A DNA stretch of 64,000 nt from Adiantum capillus-veneris (GCA_014529385.2 CM043971.1:88493340-88557339); one strand, 5' to 3'; numbered from the stretch's first letter, positions 11,565 to 23,198 are shown. Numbers and translations: made by a program. The notes: a model not told the origin generated them from the letters alone.

Positions 11565-12960
11565 GTCCATGATGCATGCATGTCACTTGTTGCAAATTCA
11601 CATGTGTGGTATTTTGCCAATGGTGCTACAAAGCACATTACCTCACATCGTGAAATGTTCACCTCTCTTGAGTCTTTCCCTCATGGGAATTCAGTTACTT
11701 GTGCCAACAATGCCTATTATCCGGTTCAGGGAGTTGGAAAGATTGTGCTTACTGCTGCAAATGGCAGTTTTTTTCACACTTGTTGATGCACTTTATGTAC
11801 CTGGGATCAAGAAGAATCTTTTGTATGTATTTTCACTTGCTAGACTTGGTCTTGTAGTCAAATTTGTGGATGACAGATGTACAGTACATGATCTCAGTTT
11901 TGGTGATTAAATTGTTGCATCTGGCATTTTATGCCATGGACTGTATAAGCTCACTTTGTATGACAAGTATGGGCAAAATTTTGCAAATGCAGTTGTGGAT
12001 TCTAAGGCTATTTCATATACAAAACTTTGGCATGCACGTTTTGGACATTTGAATTTGCCAGTTTGCTTCGTTTGCAAAAAATTGATATGGTTGCTTCTTT
12101 GCCGCCTCTCAAAGCACCTATCGAAGCACCTGTAAAACATGTTGTGAAGGCTATATTTTGGGTAAGATGCAGCGTTCAAAGTTTCCAAAGGATGGTTCAG
12201 TTAGGGCCACATGCAGGTTGCAGCTTGTGCATAGTGATGTTTGTGGGCCCATGCAAACTCTGTCCTTGGGCAATTACCTTTACTTCGTGACTTTCATTGA
12301 TGATTACTCTAGGCATGCATAGGTATTTCCTCTTAAAGCGAAGTCCGAAGTATTTATGTGCTTCAAACAATTTCTGGCTATGGTTGAAAATGTCTCGAAA
12401 TGTACATGGGCACCCTCCGTTCCGATCGAGGGGGGGAGTATATGTCTCATGAATTAATGCATTTCTGGCTAGTCGTGGGATAAAACACCAATGTACAGTG
12501 CCTTATATGCCTCAACAAAATGGTGTTGTTAAGAGGAAAAATATATCACTTACGGAAATGACATGATGTATGGTCAAAAGTCAAGCTTTGCCACATTCGT
12601 TTTGGCTTGAGGCCATCATGTGTGCCACTTATGTACTTAACTGGTGTCCTACAAAAGCTTGCAGTCTATTACTCCATATGAAGCAAGGCATGATAGAAAG
12701 GCTTCTATTGATCACATGCATGTTTTTGGTTGTTTGGCATATGCTTTAGTGCCACAAACACATTGTAGAAAATTGGATGATAAGGCTGTCAAATGTATTT
12801 TTGTTGGTTATAGTGCTGAAAGCAAAGGTTACAGGTTGTATCATCCACAAACAAAGCATATCTTGGTCTTACAAGATGTTGTGTTTGTGGAAGGCTCTAT
12901 TCAACCCTCGGTTGTCATGTACTAGAAACAATAGTGTCAGCTCCCATGACATTTATGACA
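11565..12960 (+). pseudogene. copia protease-integrase remnant (Copia-2)
   Basis: The protease block reads WYFANGATKHIT at about 11607; the catalytic Asp position is Ala. The integrase region (about 12000-12640) keeps the zinc finger start (LWHARFGHLN) and the core text around HSDVCGPMQT and PQQNGVV, but with several frameshifts. The post-core VFGCLAYALVPQTH and FVGYSAESKGYRLYHP are open at 12644-12925. Confidence 0.75.
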
Positions 12961-13274
12961 CTTTATTGCGTCTTTTTAGTGGTGGAAGTTCAAATATAAA
13001 TTCCAATAAGGCAAATGTACAGCCTAAGGGGGTTTTTTGAAAATGCTACAGATCAACCTATTATTGATGCAGATGTACATGATGTACTTGATGAGGAAAG
13101 GGTTGAGAATGGGCAGGCTAGAGGTATGCCTCAATGGCTAGTGCATACTTTGCGTGACAGTAAATTGGATGCACCTTTATCTAGTCGTACTCATTCAGGT
13201 TCTCGCGATACATCTTATGCATCAGATTGTTATGCTTTGGCTGTGTATAGCTTACACGATGTTGAGAAACCTCT

Positions 13275-14780
13275 ATTTTTTGATGAAGCACAAAATTTAG
13301 AGAATTGGATAGTTGCCATGCAATCAGAATATGATGCACTTATAGAAAATGACACATAAACTTTATGTGATTTGTCTCCTGGAAAGAAGGACAAAGTGAG
13401 TTTACAAGTTGAAACGTAAGCCGGATGTTGAGATTGATCGCCATAAGGCTCGACTTGTTGCAAAAGGTTATGCACAACGAAAAGACATAGATTATGAAGA
13501 GACTTTTGCTCCCACTTGCTATATGACTACTGTGCATTTTCTATGTGCATTGGTAGCTCATTTTGGTTGGGATATATACCAATCTGACATTGTTACTGCT
13601 TTCTTGAATGGTGACATATTTGAGGAAGTTTATGTAACGCAGCCTCAAGGTTTTGCCAAGAAAGGACAAGAGGATAAAGTGTGCAGATGTAAGAAGCTTT
13701 GTATGGGTTGAATCAATGTCCTCGTGCTTGGTATGGGAAGGCTGACACTCATTTGGTCAAACGAGGCTTTTGTAACAGTCCAACAGAAAGCAGATTGTAT
13801 GTAAAGTGTGAGGGTGATGTACTTCTCATTGTGGTTCTTTATGTGGATGATTTGTTGATCACTGGACCAAATGAGAGACATATTGCTAAATTTAAGGATG
13901 ATTTGAATGCTACTTTCAAGATGAAAGATTTGGGGCTGTTGCATCATTACTTGGGTATACATTTTAAGAAGTGTGATGGTGGTATTGGCTTGTGTTAGAA
14001 AAGTTACATAGAGACATTGCTATGTAAGTTTGGACTTGAGGATTGCAAACCTATTGCCACTCCCATGGAAACAGGTTTAAAACCGAGTCTTCATGATGTT
14101 GGTGATCGTGCTGATGTCACTCTTTACCAAAGTGCTGTTGGTTGCCTCATTTATGTATGCAACACGAGGCCAGATATTTAATTTGCAGGATCACAGGTCA
14201 ACAGATTTATGCATAGCCCAAAGCCTAATCATTGGCACAATGTCAAGAGGATTTTCCATTACTTGAGTGGCAATTTACATCTTGGCTTGTTTTATCCCAA
14301 GGGGGGATAATTGCTGCTAGACTTACATGCTTTTTCGGACTCAGATTGTGCTGGTTGTTTTGACATGCGAGTGTCCACAAGTGGTTTTTGTTTCATGCTT
14401 GGTAGTTCATGTATATCATGGTTGAGCAAGAAGCAACATATTGTGGCCGCTTCTAATTGTGAGGTTGAGTACATGGCAGTCTTCATAGCTACGATTGAGT
14501 GTGTATGGCTCAGATGCCTTATGTCTAATTGGGTGTTGGACAAGACACTGCCAACACTATCTACACTGATAGTCAGAGTGCATTGGCAATTGCGAGGAAC
14601 CTAGTTTTTCATGCTCGCACAAAGCACATCGAGGTGCATTACCACTATGTCAGGGAGAGGCTCTTAGTAGGAGAGATCAATTGGCTTATGTGCCAACACA
14701 TGACAACCTTGCAGATTCACAAAGGCATTGTCTCGTGATAAGTTCGAAGCTTTCTGAAAAGCTTTGGGCTTACTCCCCTT
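13275..14780 (+). pseudogene. copia RT-RNase H remnant (Copia-2)
   Basis: RT: KLVAKGYAQRK-like text at 13409-13711, [19 protein letters not shown] at about 13580, and [11 protein letters not shown] with YVDD at about 13839. RNase H: AFSDSDCAGCFDMRVSTSG at about 14330 keeps the catalytic Asp block lost from Copia-1, then STSGFCFMLGSSCISWLSKK. TAA codons near 13357 and 14180, a TAG near 13997 and a frameshift near 13698 inactivate it. Confidence 0.8.
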
Positions 14781-14850
14781 TTTGGAATGATCATGTCCTC
14801 AGGGCATGGCACTTCCCTTTACTCTATGTGCCAACTCTCGTGCATCGCAT

Positions 14851-14866
14851 CACTCCAGGGGGGATT
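14851..14866 (+). other. Polypurine tract of Copia-2
   Basis: CCAGGGGGGATT immediately precedes the 3' LTR, as at the Copia-1 LTR; this is the plus-strand primer. Confidence 0.75.
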
Positions 14867-15092
14867 TGTTACCATACTCATGTGGTAGTGATGTGTGTGA
14901 ACACACTTAGGGCCGTCGGAGCATTTTTTTCCTCACTAGGAGGTTTTTGCCCCCGTGCATTGTATATACGTCCATCATTCTAGGGCTATCTATCTTTCTA
15001 TTGCACACCAAGTAATACACCTTATGCTGTGTGCCTTGAGCTTCCTTCATTTTTTCCAAGCTGTGTGTTTTCCTGCAACCCTAATTCCAACA
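14867..15092 (+). repeat. 3' LTR of Copia-2
   Basis: 226 bp from TGTTACC to CCAACA. It contains TGTATATACG (possible TATA) and TAATACACC near the expected transcript start/end region. Confidence 0.9.
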
Positions 15093-15379
15093 AAAGCCCT
15101 TGTTGGCGCTGCCTCAAAAGGAAGAGAGAGAGAGAGAGGATTTCCATAGTATCTCTTATTTTTTTATTTTTATTTATTGTGGTGCGCACATGAGAAATGA
15201 AATGAAATGTTATATTAACGTCTTCAAAAAGGCCAGAATGACCTATGAGACCAAACTGATACAAAAGTGGTGAATCTGTTACAAAGTCTGGGTACCTTAG
15301 TACTAAAGTACTAAGTGTGAAAAGTGTGAAAGTGTGAAAATAAATGTGAAAACTAAATACAAAGTATTAAATAAACTGC

Positions 15380-16171
15380 TTAGGAGCATTCTGGGTGTCT
15401 GGCTAGAATGCTTCTAATCCTTTGTTGTAGCCTCCTCCGGTGGAGTGTGCTTCTGCATCTCGGTCGTGGTCGTCTCGATTTCCTAAGCTCAATCGCCCTG
15501 TCAATGAGGGTGCCTTTGGTATGGATGTGGGTACTCCTTTGCGCTGGCTGCTGGTCTCTTGCTTCTCCTTCCCCTCCTGCTTCTCTCGATCCGAAGAAAT
15601 CTGTGATCTGCCTCTGAGGCTGTAGTGCTCTTTGTCTTCTCATTAGATTATCCCTGTGCCGATGTATTTCCAGTAGGTACAAACCTAAGCATCTTTGATC
15701 TTGGTATTGCATGACTCTATCTAGAGGTCCAAAGCCTTCTTTAAATAGGCAATGGAAACGCCCACGTATCTCATAGTATACGGTGCAATGGCATATGTAG
15801 TGTAATTCTATCTCCGGCTCCATTCCGCATAACTTGCAAATTCAGCTCTCAGGTGGGATTCCCCTAAATCTGCCAAATTCAATTTCCAGCTGGTGTGAGG
15901 ATGTACGAATCTGACCAATAGCACATCTCAAACCATGAGACAGGTGGGTATCCATGTAGCTTGGGCGAGTCACAAATCCATCTTCAGATAGCTGTAGGAA
16001 GTTTTCTTTGTAGTCGGCCATCTTCGTGCTCAATTCTTGTGTAGGGTCTACCCATGTCCTCTTAGTATCCAACTGTATAAGATCCTGACGGATAATTTTA
16101 TTAATCTCCGTTCGTGTAATTGCCAGTGATGGAGCCTCAAGAGAGTATTGGTAGGGGGGTAATCTTTCCAT
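15380..16171 (-). pseudogene. LINE-A C-terminal region
   Basis: Text after the RT (FSMERLPPYQYSL, QLDTKRTWVDPTQE, TRPSYMDTHLSHGLRCA) leads to a Cys/His cluster MEPEIELHYICHCTVYYEIR that in LINE-B includes ICQLCG upstream. This resembles the zinc-finger-like tail of plant LINE RTs and may bind RNA or DNA. Broken by a stop near 15840. Confidence 0.75.
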
Positions 16172-16192
16172 ACTGAACCCGTGTCTCTGAAA

Positions 16193-17942
16193 CTACCAGC
16201 ATGATGTATCCCCTTTCATTGCTAACTGTCGAGAGGATTCGAGGGACAATCTAGTATAGCGGCAATTATTTGTATCCCACAAACCATGTATAAAGGACAT
16301 TGATCTGGTAAGAGCTTCAATTTCTATCGGAGGGGTAGCTAGTTCCGCTCGGATAATCGCGTGTGGTACGGAGGCCTTGGATCTAATCATTCGGGAAATC
16401 ATAGATACCAAAGGTCTCTCCATTGGCTTCCAATTATCCTGATTCGCAGATGGTCCCCAAATCTGGACCCCATAAAGCATAGCCGAAGCCACCACAGTAT
16501 CAAAGAGCCAAAGTTTTGTTCGTGGTTCCTGAAATTGCACTTGTGAACACATCCTCTCCAGCCCTCCCAAGGCCGCAGAGGCTATGGACAATCTAGCCTC
16601 TGCTGCTTTCTTAAGAGTAAACTTCGGTCCTGCAAATACCACACCAAGGTATGTGTGCATCTGTGTACTCTACTGTATCCTAGCCATATGCAAATGTAGG
16701 TGCTGATCTCCTAACCCATTGCGGTGTGGTGTTAAACACCATAAATTTGGTTTTACCCAAATTCACCGACAGTCCGCTGTCCTCCGCGAATTTATGTAAT
16801 GCGTCTAGTTGCCTCTGCATTCCATCTGGTGATTCTGCTATCAATACAATATCATCTGCATACAACAACAAAGGGATCCATGAATCTGCAAGTTGAGCAC
16901 CTCTGTCACCCTCTCTATCAATGTAATCTGATACCTCATCTATATACATACCAAATAAAGTAGGGGACAATGGGCATCCCTGCTTTACTCCAACGGTGGA
17001 ATGAACAATGTCGGAATCCCCTTCTGGAGTACGTACATAACCAGTTACTGACCCATATAAGGCCATGATCCCCCAGATAATCTCTTTGGGGACCCCTAAC
17101 TCTTGCATCCTGCGCATCAATCTGGCCCTTGGTACTGTATCAAAAGCTTTCCGAAGATCCACAAAGCAACAATACATCCTTCTCCCGCTTGCTCTTCCTT
17201 CCTCAATAATGGCTCTTAGCGTAAGAATATGATCTAGAGTGGAATAACCCCTCCTGAATCCAGCTTGTCATGTTGCCCTTATGCCCTCATTCTCTACCCA
17301 TCTACTCAGTTTTTGTTCCAGAATGGATGCGTACAGTCGGGTCAATGTGTGGCCCACCATAATGGTACGGTAGTTCCCGGGTATCATAGGATCCCCTGAC
17401 TTGAAAATAGGTACGATAGTAGATAATTTCCAAGATTCAGGTAATCCTTCACACATGACCCGATTAAACAGACGAGCAAGGACTTCTGAAAGTAGATCCC
17501 TTGCATGAATCAAATGTTCTGCTACTAGACCCTCATGATCATACGCTCTTCTTGTCTTCATCTTATCAATGGCTTTTTCCACCATTTCCGTAGTAAAGAA
17601 AGTACTAGTAACAAGGCATGGCTCTAGCGGATCTGGTAGTGGAGGCTGTCCAGATACCATATATAATGATGTTACATATTGACCCCAAATCTCAGGAGAA
17701 GTAATCGTCGGAGGCGGTGAGTGCTCGTGAAATAAGCGCCAGGCCTCATGTGAGTCCTGACTCAAGAAAAGCTGATATAAATCCTTCTCTAGTTTGGCTA
17801 AAAATGCCCTTTTCTTGCGACGTACTATACGCCGAAGAGCAATCCGAGACTGCTTATATGTGATAATCCCAAGTGTAAGCTCTTTCTGTACCTGGGTTCT
17901 CGTCTCTCTGCATTCCTCGTCATACCAACTGTTCTGGGGCAT
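16193..17942 (-). pseudogene. LINE-A reverse transcriptase
   Basis: RT motifs in order: LPESWKLSTIVPIFKSGD and PGNYRTIMVGHTL (about 17350-17470), CCFVDLRKAFDTVPRARL (about 17110-17165), VGVKQGCPLSPTLFGMY (about 16960-17010) and LLYADDIVLIAE with the catalytic YADD (about 16840-16870). A stop and frameshift split the frame near 17180-17267 and another near 16670. It would copy LINE RNA at the nicked target. Confidence 0.88.
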
Positions 17943-18020
17943 GTTCCCAGATCTTCTCTTCGGATCAGGTTGAGTATGTGGGTATGCCTCTTGTGCTGCT
18001 CCATGTAGTATCTCTGTTAA

Positions 18021-18712
18021 CTAAGAAGTAATCTCCTCTACAGTATATACTGGCTCGGCTGCCCACATCCTATTATAGATCTTTGCCACATAGACAGAAT
18101 CAGTCTCTGGTGTGAAAGTATATCTTGTGTGTGTCTTCTTCCTTGGTACTTGAGAGGCATTGTATTGGAAGGAGATTGATAAGGTCAAGAGAGCATGATC
18201 CACTGCAATTCCAACTGGTCTGGGTCTCACCGTAAAGTCCTCGATACTAGAAAGAAAGCTTGGTGAAGTCATGACATAATCCACTGTGCTGGCCCCATGC
18301 CTGTGCGGGAAGCATGTGAATCCCCCAGATAAAGGGAAATTCTCTAGACCATTAAGTATGGCCAAACCATGTGTAGTTGCCATCTCCATGAGATGTCTAC
18401 CATATTCAGTGTGTTCTTTATCCTGTGAGTTTCTAGTAAGCCCCCTTTGTGATAAATCCACTTCTCTGAGCATTTCCTCAGAGGTATCATAGAATACTGC
18501 TTGAGAGTTGGCCGTTCTAGCATTAAAGTCTCCTAAGAGAACGATGTCTCCATCTCTAGAAAACTCCCATATGTCATTACTCAATATGGAGAAAGGGGAC
18601 TGCCCTTTAGGTGAGGAGTAGACTGATGTACTTGGAGGGAAGTAGCATATAGCGATATATAGAAATCTACTTGTCTCGGCTCTCATTCTCACCCACATAT
18701 ACCTTGCTTGTT
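18021..18712 (-). pseudogene. LINE-A endonuclease domain, truncated
   Basis: The frame carries the apurinic-like endonuclease text ICYFPPSTSVY, DIVLLGDFNARTANS and STVDYVMTSPSF. The terminal motif, usually S-D-H, reads V-D-H (GIAVDHALLTLS). The N-terminal catalytic part present in LINE-B (WNCNG, YSETHQK) is absent. This enzyme would nick target DNA. Confidence 0.85.
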
Positions 18713-18715
18713 CAT

Positions 18716-18717
<2 letters not shown>

Positions 18718-18752
<35 letters not shown>
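18718..18752. repeat. (GA)n microsatellite at the LINE-A 5' end
   Basis: About 17 GA units immediately abut the truncated 5' end of LINE-A and lie 190 bp upstream of the PPR start codon. Confidence 0.95.
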
Positions 18753-18753
<1 letters not shown>

Positions 18754-18941
18754 CGCGTAAAAAGCTAGTCGACAGAGGGAGAGAGGGAATCTCTTGAGAC
18801 ATCTTCGATTAACCATTTTTTATGCCGTGGTGCCCACATGAAATGTTTTGAAACAGATATATAATAGATTCTGGCGCCTATTACCAAGCTTATGCTGATG
18901 TAGGGCGAAAAAAAAACTATTTACGAAGTTCAGGCATAGTA

Positions 18942-20927
18942 ATGGCAGGTAACCTCCATCAGCTATGGTGCCTCGAGCTGAACGGAGCTTCTTGCGTTGA
19001 TGAACATTTCAGGTGCAGTGTAGGCTTCCCAAGAGGAAGGAGCGATGGCAAAGAGCGATACACAGAAACCTACAACAGTAATTATGGTTTCAATAAGGAG
19101 CCGAGGACGGGTTTAACGAGAGAAAATTACACAGAATTGTCAAGCAGTCTCACCAGAAGACCCCATGATAATGGTATTGTGGCATCACCATATTCGCATA
19201 ATGGAGAGCTGTACAAATCATACAGTCAGGCTGTTCGAGATGAACGCGCTGCTTATGTCACATCGCTTCGAACTTGCACTAAGAGCAAGAATTTGAAGGA
19301 AGGCTCAAGAATACATGACCTTGTCTTGAAAAGGGGCCTTCTGGAATATTGCTCCGATGCACTCATCACAATGTATGCAAAATGTGGGGCGCTTGCAGAA
19401 GCAGAAGACCTACTCTCTACACATAACAGCAGGGACGTATTTTCTTGGACAGCACTGATATCAGGATATGCTCAGAGAGAGTTCAGCCGAGAAGCTTTAG
19501 AATGCTATGAGAGAATGCAGCAAGAGGGCCTCTCTCCAGATGAAGTAACTTTTGCTTGTGTCTTGAAAGCCTGTGGCAGCATAGGAGCTGTGGAAAAAGG
19601 GAAGCAGATTCATGATGTGATTGCCAAGCAAGGGTTGCTGAGAAATAACGTCGTTGTCGGCACAGCTTTGGTTGATATGTATGCCAAGTGTGGTGCTCTT
19701 ATGAAAGCACGAGAGGTGCTTGAGGGGCTCCATTCTCGAACTGCCATCTGCTGGAATGCGCTACTTGCAGGATACTCCCAAAATGGTCAAGGTGAACAAG
19801 CACTCAATTGTTTTAAACGTATGCAAGGTGAGGGTCTCACTCCAAGTGCTGTGACTTTTACTTGCATCTTGAATGCTTGTGGCTCGCTAGGAGACATCAA
19901 CTTGGGGGCTCAAATACATGACCAGGTAACAAAAAGAGGCTTGCTGAAAACTGACGTTGTGCTGGGAAATGCTCTTGTTGACATGTACGCGAAATGTGGT
20001 GCTTTGGAGAAAGCAAAAAGTGTGCTTGAGGAGCTCCCTTTCCGGAACGTTATCTCATGGAGTGCGCTTATTGCGGGATATGCCCTGCATGGACAAGCTG
20101 AGCAGGCATTAGATTGTTTTCAGCTCATGCTGAATGAAGGCATCTCTCCAAATGATGTGACTTTCTCGTGTATATTGAAAGCCTGTGGCACATTAGGAGC
20201 ACTTGACAAGGGGAAACAAATTCATGATGAAATTTTGAGACAAGGTTTGCTGAGAAGTAATGTGGTGCTTGGAAATGCTCTTGTGGACATGTATGTCAAG
20301 TTTGGTGACCTTGCAAAAGCACAAGAAGTGATGGAAGGACTTCCTTCCAAGGATGTTTACTCCTGGAATACTGTAATAGCAGGTTATGCCCAACGGGGCC
20401 ACGGGGCTCAAGCACTGGTATGTTTTGAACGCATGCAGCAGGATGGTGTTCCTCCAGATGTGGTGACGTTTTCGTGTGTGCTGAATGCGTGCAATCATTT
20501 AGGTCTAGTAGATGATGGGTATAATTATTTCATGAACATGAATGCAAAATATGGTGTAAAACCAAGTGTGGACCTTTATGTTAGCATTATTGACCTTCTG
20601 GGGCGTGCAGGAAATCTTGAGAAGGTGGTTGAATTGATTCAAGAGATGCCATCCTCCGAGTTTTCTGGACTTTGGCATGTGGTGCTGAGTTCTTGTAGGA
20701 AGTGGGGAAATGTAAATGTTGGAAGGTGGGCTTTTGAACGGGCTATACAGATAGATAAAAGTGATGGGGCAGCATATGTCCTCATGGCCAATACTTATGT
20801 AGCTGCTGGCTTGCAAGATAATGCGAAGGACATTGAGGCCATGAGGATAAATAACAAGGCATGGGAGAAGCCTGGATGTGGCTTGTGGATTGGTGCCGGT
20901 GGAGAAGTGCATTCGCTACCGGTGTAA
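18942..20927 (+). CDS. PLS-class PPR protein with E domain, no DYW
   Basis: This is a 661-residue intronless gene. PPR proteins of this class bind single-stranded RNA in plastids or mitochondria and commonly take part in C-to-U (in ferns also U-to-C) editing. An N-terminal stretch of about 100 residues precedes the repeats; it is Arg/Ser-rich and could hold a transit peptide, though it begins unusually (MAGNLHQLWCLEL). P-type motifs start at about residues 166, 267, 368 and 469 (for example VFSWTALISGYAQ), each followed by an L motif (VTFACVLKACGS) and an S motif (ALVDMYAKCGAL). E1 and E2 follow (about 575-661), ending KPGCGLWIGAGGEVHSLPV with no DYW deaminase. Residues 5 and last of the four P motifs are TD, NS, SN and ND. 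ATG 18942 is the first in frame. LINE-A ends 225 bp upstream and Gypsy-A starts 779 bp downstream. No stops or shifts. Confidence 0.93.
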   Translation: MAGNLHQLWCLELNGASCVDEHFRCSVGFPRGRSDGKERYTETYNSNYGFNKEPRTGLTRENYTELSSSLTRRPHDNGIVASPYSHNGELYKSYSQAVRDERAAYVTSLRTCTKSKNLKEGSRIHDLVLKRGLLEYCSDALITMYAKCGALAEAEDLLSTHNSRDVFSWTALISGYAQREFSREALECYERMQQEGLSPDEVTFACVLKACGSIGAVEKGKQIHDVIAKQGLLRNNVVVGTALVDMYAKCGALMKAREVLEGLHSRTAICWNALLAGYSQNGQGEQALNCFKRMQGEGLTPSAVTFTCILNACGSLGDINLGAQIHDQVTKRGLLKTDVVLGNALVDMYAKCGALEKAKSVLEELPFRNVISWSALIAGYALHGQAEQALDCFQLMLNEGISPNDVTFSCILKACGTLGALDKGKQIHDEILRQGLLRSNVVLGNALVDMYVKFGDLAKAQEVMEGLPSKDVYSWNTVIAGYAQRGHGAQALVCFERMQQDGVPPDVVTFSCVLNACNHLGLVDDGYNYFMNMNAKYGVKPSVDLYVSIIDLLGRAGNLEKVVELIQEMPSSEFSGLWHVVLSSCRKWGNVNVGRWAFERAIQIDKSDGAAYVLMANTYVAAGLQDNAKDIEAMRINNKAWEKPGCGLWIGAGGEVHSLPV

Positions 20928-21705
20928 GGGGTGCCAGTCTGCCATTGTAAGGCCATAACTAACAGTTAGATTATGTTCTGAAGAGTCTCCTTAAAGCTCC
21001 AACTTGAATATGCCATATTGGCAGTGCTCAAGGGTCCCTTTCCGAAGTTCTTTCTTAAGCATGCTATATCAGCAGTGCTGTAGGCATTAGGACCTTGGTG
21101 ATTAAAGACACATGTCTTATGAGTACCAGAAAAGAAAGTTTGTCTGTGGGGAAAGTAATTAGGGCAGGGGACTCCATTGATTTGCTCCTTTCTGAATGAA
21201 CACTAGGGGACTGCTTATCCCGATCTGCTAATTACCTTGGTAGTTCATTACATTTCCTGCTTGAGTGTATGGGTAGGGCCAATCATGTGCATACCAGTGC
21301 AGAGAGACAGATTTGTACTGCAAATTCACATCTCTACTTAACGTTCTGGAATGCAGACCGCAATGCACGATGAAAGTTAGAAACACATCTGTACAGTTCT
21401 GGCCTGCAATTTCAATTCTTCGATTATAATTATAAGTAACAGGCTGCTAATCTGTAAGTACTTTTATGATCCAACCCTTGATAAGCAGTATTATTAAGCT
21501 GAAGTTCCAACACAACAGTTCTTGAAATATGATACGTCGACAGGCTGCTAAATTGAAAGTTATGAGGAAAATGAACGGTTTAAATCCTTCTGTCTAACAA
21601 TATCATCGAGTGGAGGAGCTCTCTGTGAACCTTTTCACAATGAGGGTCTCTCAAGAGAAGATGACTTCATTGAGCCTTGTGGCTTGTGTTGCTCAAGAAT
21701 GTGTC
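20928..21705 (+). other. 3' flank of the PPR gene up to Gypsy-A
   Basis: No gene is evident. Two similar phrases, ATGCCATATTGGCAGTGCT (about 21010) and ATGCTATATCAGCAGTGCT (about 21060), form a degenerate local duplication. This stretch probably includes the PPR 3' UTR. A frame open from about 21610 runs into the LTR and would stay open past the insertion site if the element were removed; I give this little weight. Confidence 0.4.
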
Positions 21706-23182
21706 TGTCACGAGGACGTGGCAGTTATTAACCATGTCACAGAGATGTGGCAACTGCTAACCTTGGTTGTTGGTTTCTTTCCAATGGGGTTTATTTTATT
21801 TGTTTTGAGACCCTCTTTTTGAAGTAGCAAACGGTCGGACATTGTATGGCCAATGTGAACGGTAGATTCACCCGCAGACGGGAAGTGGTCGGCATTGGAA
21901 TTCGTATGGTAAGAGGATATCTAGGCTCAGAGCAAGATCATATAGGTCCCCCTGTCGCACTGAGCAAGTTGGTGGATACTAGGAAGTGAACTCAATTAAG
22001 GCGTAAAGTCAAGGTGGGACTACCAACAAAAAGTATCCGACAGTTGGGCCACATTGCACTTTTGGATGCGGTCCCAATGAGGATAGATAGTCAGAAGACC
22101 AGTGGGAGCCCAACGGAAGCATCTCCTAAAATTTAGGGAACTGCTATTTTGGGCCGTGAAATGTGTTCGTGTCATTACCTCCGGTACGACTAGGGGAACA
22201 TTTTACAACTCTGCCGCGAAGTCAACTGGGCAACCGGTCAGGATATTTTTAAGCGGTGAGCCCGAAACGGGCAAATGCTTGTAAATGTGCCAAGTGTCAA
22301 CTTTTCATGCACTTTTCTCTTGTAGAAGAATTGGCGCTGAATTTAGAGAAGGGAGAGGCTTCATTTGCAACCTGTCACAGGTTAAGAGCTATGGAGTGCT
22401 TCCTTTCCCTCTCATGTACAGTGTGGTGCTAGGAGTGATACCCTGCACACTACAGAATGCTCTCTCTCTCTCCTACGTGCAATTATGTGATGCCCCACAA
22501 GAGGGCTACTCATTTGACTGATGTACAGTTGTGTGGGTTCATGCTTTTGTGCTGAGGCAAGAGCCTCCTTGAGCAGGAACAGGGGTAGCTAACTGCTGCT
22601 CCAAAGCAGGCACTGGTGAGGGTCATAACCTCACCGTACAGGTGCAAAATCAGCGCTGTGTATGCGCTGTAATTTCACTGTTTTTCAGCCATACGGACGC
22701 CAGGACCATTGGGAATCGTACCCCATTGACAGAGGACAGTTAGGGGACTGTTTGGGGCTGAAAACAGGGCAAAAACCAGTAAATACAGCGTGCTGAATTT
22801 ATTGTTTTTGGACAGGAATCAGAGGGTATACGCCAGTGCAAGTGAGTTTTAGCAGGGGAATTGGTTTCGTGCAAGTTTTGGGGTTGTTATGCTGCCGAAA
22901 TTTGGCTAAAGCAAATGGTATCTAGGTGGATACACGTGAAGGATTCCCAGGACCTTACCTTGTAATTTATCCTCCTAAAGAATAAAGAAATATCGAAAGG
23001 GGCGCCAATTTTGGGGCCTATGGGTTGTCGGTGTCTGCTCGGGGTATTCTAGCTCCGAGCCGTGTGTGTATTCAAGTGTTAATTCCCGTCGCAGGTTCTC
23101 TTTGCAAAGTGCTCTTTGTGTGTGTCTAAAGTAAAGAATTTCGGGTGAAAGACAACGCCTACCGCCCTACGGGCCGGTTTCA
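21706..23182 (+). repeat. 5' LTR of Gypsy-A
   Basis: TGTCACGAGG to GGTTTCA. Contains one ACGTGGCA box near the left end (21717) and AATAAAGAAATATCGAAAGG (22981) just before a block shared with other Ty3 LTRs here. Small frames inside it are not genes; they recur in the 3' LTR. Confidence 0.95.
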
Positions 23183-23198
23183 TGGTTCCATTGCCGGG
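23183..23198 (+). other. Primer-binding site of Gypsy-A
   Basis: TGGTTCCATTGCCGGG starts directly after the LTR with TGG, complementary to a CCA-ending tRNA. I cannot name the tRNA with confidence. It differs from the iMet-type site of the copia elements and Gypsy-D. Confidence 0.75.

Larger units (their letters stand above)
9995..15092 (+). mobile_element. Copia-2, Ty1/copia element with both LTRs
   Basis: The element is bounded by TGTTACC...CCAACA LTRs at 9995-10171 and 14867-15092, with a tRNA-iMet primer site and a polypurine tract. Order is gag, protease, integrase, RT, RNase H. Stops and frameshifts break every gene, although more motifs survive than in Copia-1. The 5-bp flanks (ACAGT on the left, AAAGC on the right) do not match, so a target duplication is not visible; the element is old or one end was rearranged. 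Confidence 0.93.
15194..18717 (-). mobile_element. LINE-A, 5'-truncated non-LTR retrotransposon
   Basis: On the - strand, endonuclease, RT and a C-terminal Cys/His region occur in order. The 3' end is an ATTTC-repeat tail (TTTCATTTCATTTC) shared with LINE-B. The 5' end is cut within the endonuclease just before QARYMWVR, against a GA tract, which is typical 5' truncation during target-primed reverse transcription. Non-coding 3' sequence (about 15194-15379) also matches LINE-B. The flanking DNA on both sides is similar to itself over about 90 bp. Confidence 0.9.

Noticed and set aside
22102-22521. Small open frames at 22102-22521, repeated at 29057-29476
   Set aside because: They are inside the two Gypsy-A LTRs, so their duplication reflects the LTRs rather than conserved genes.
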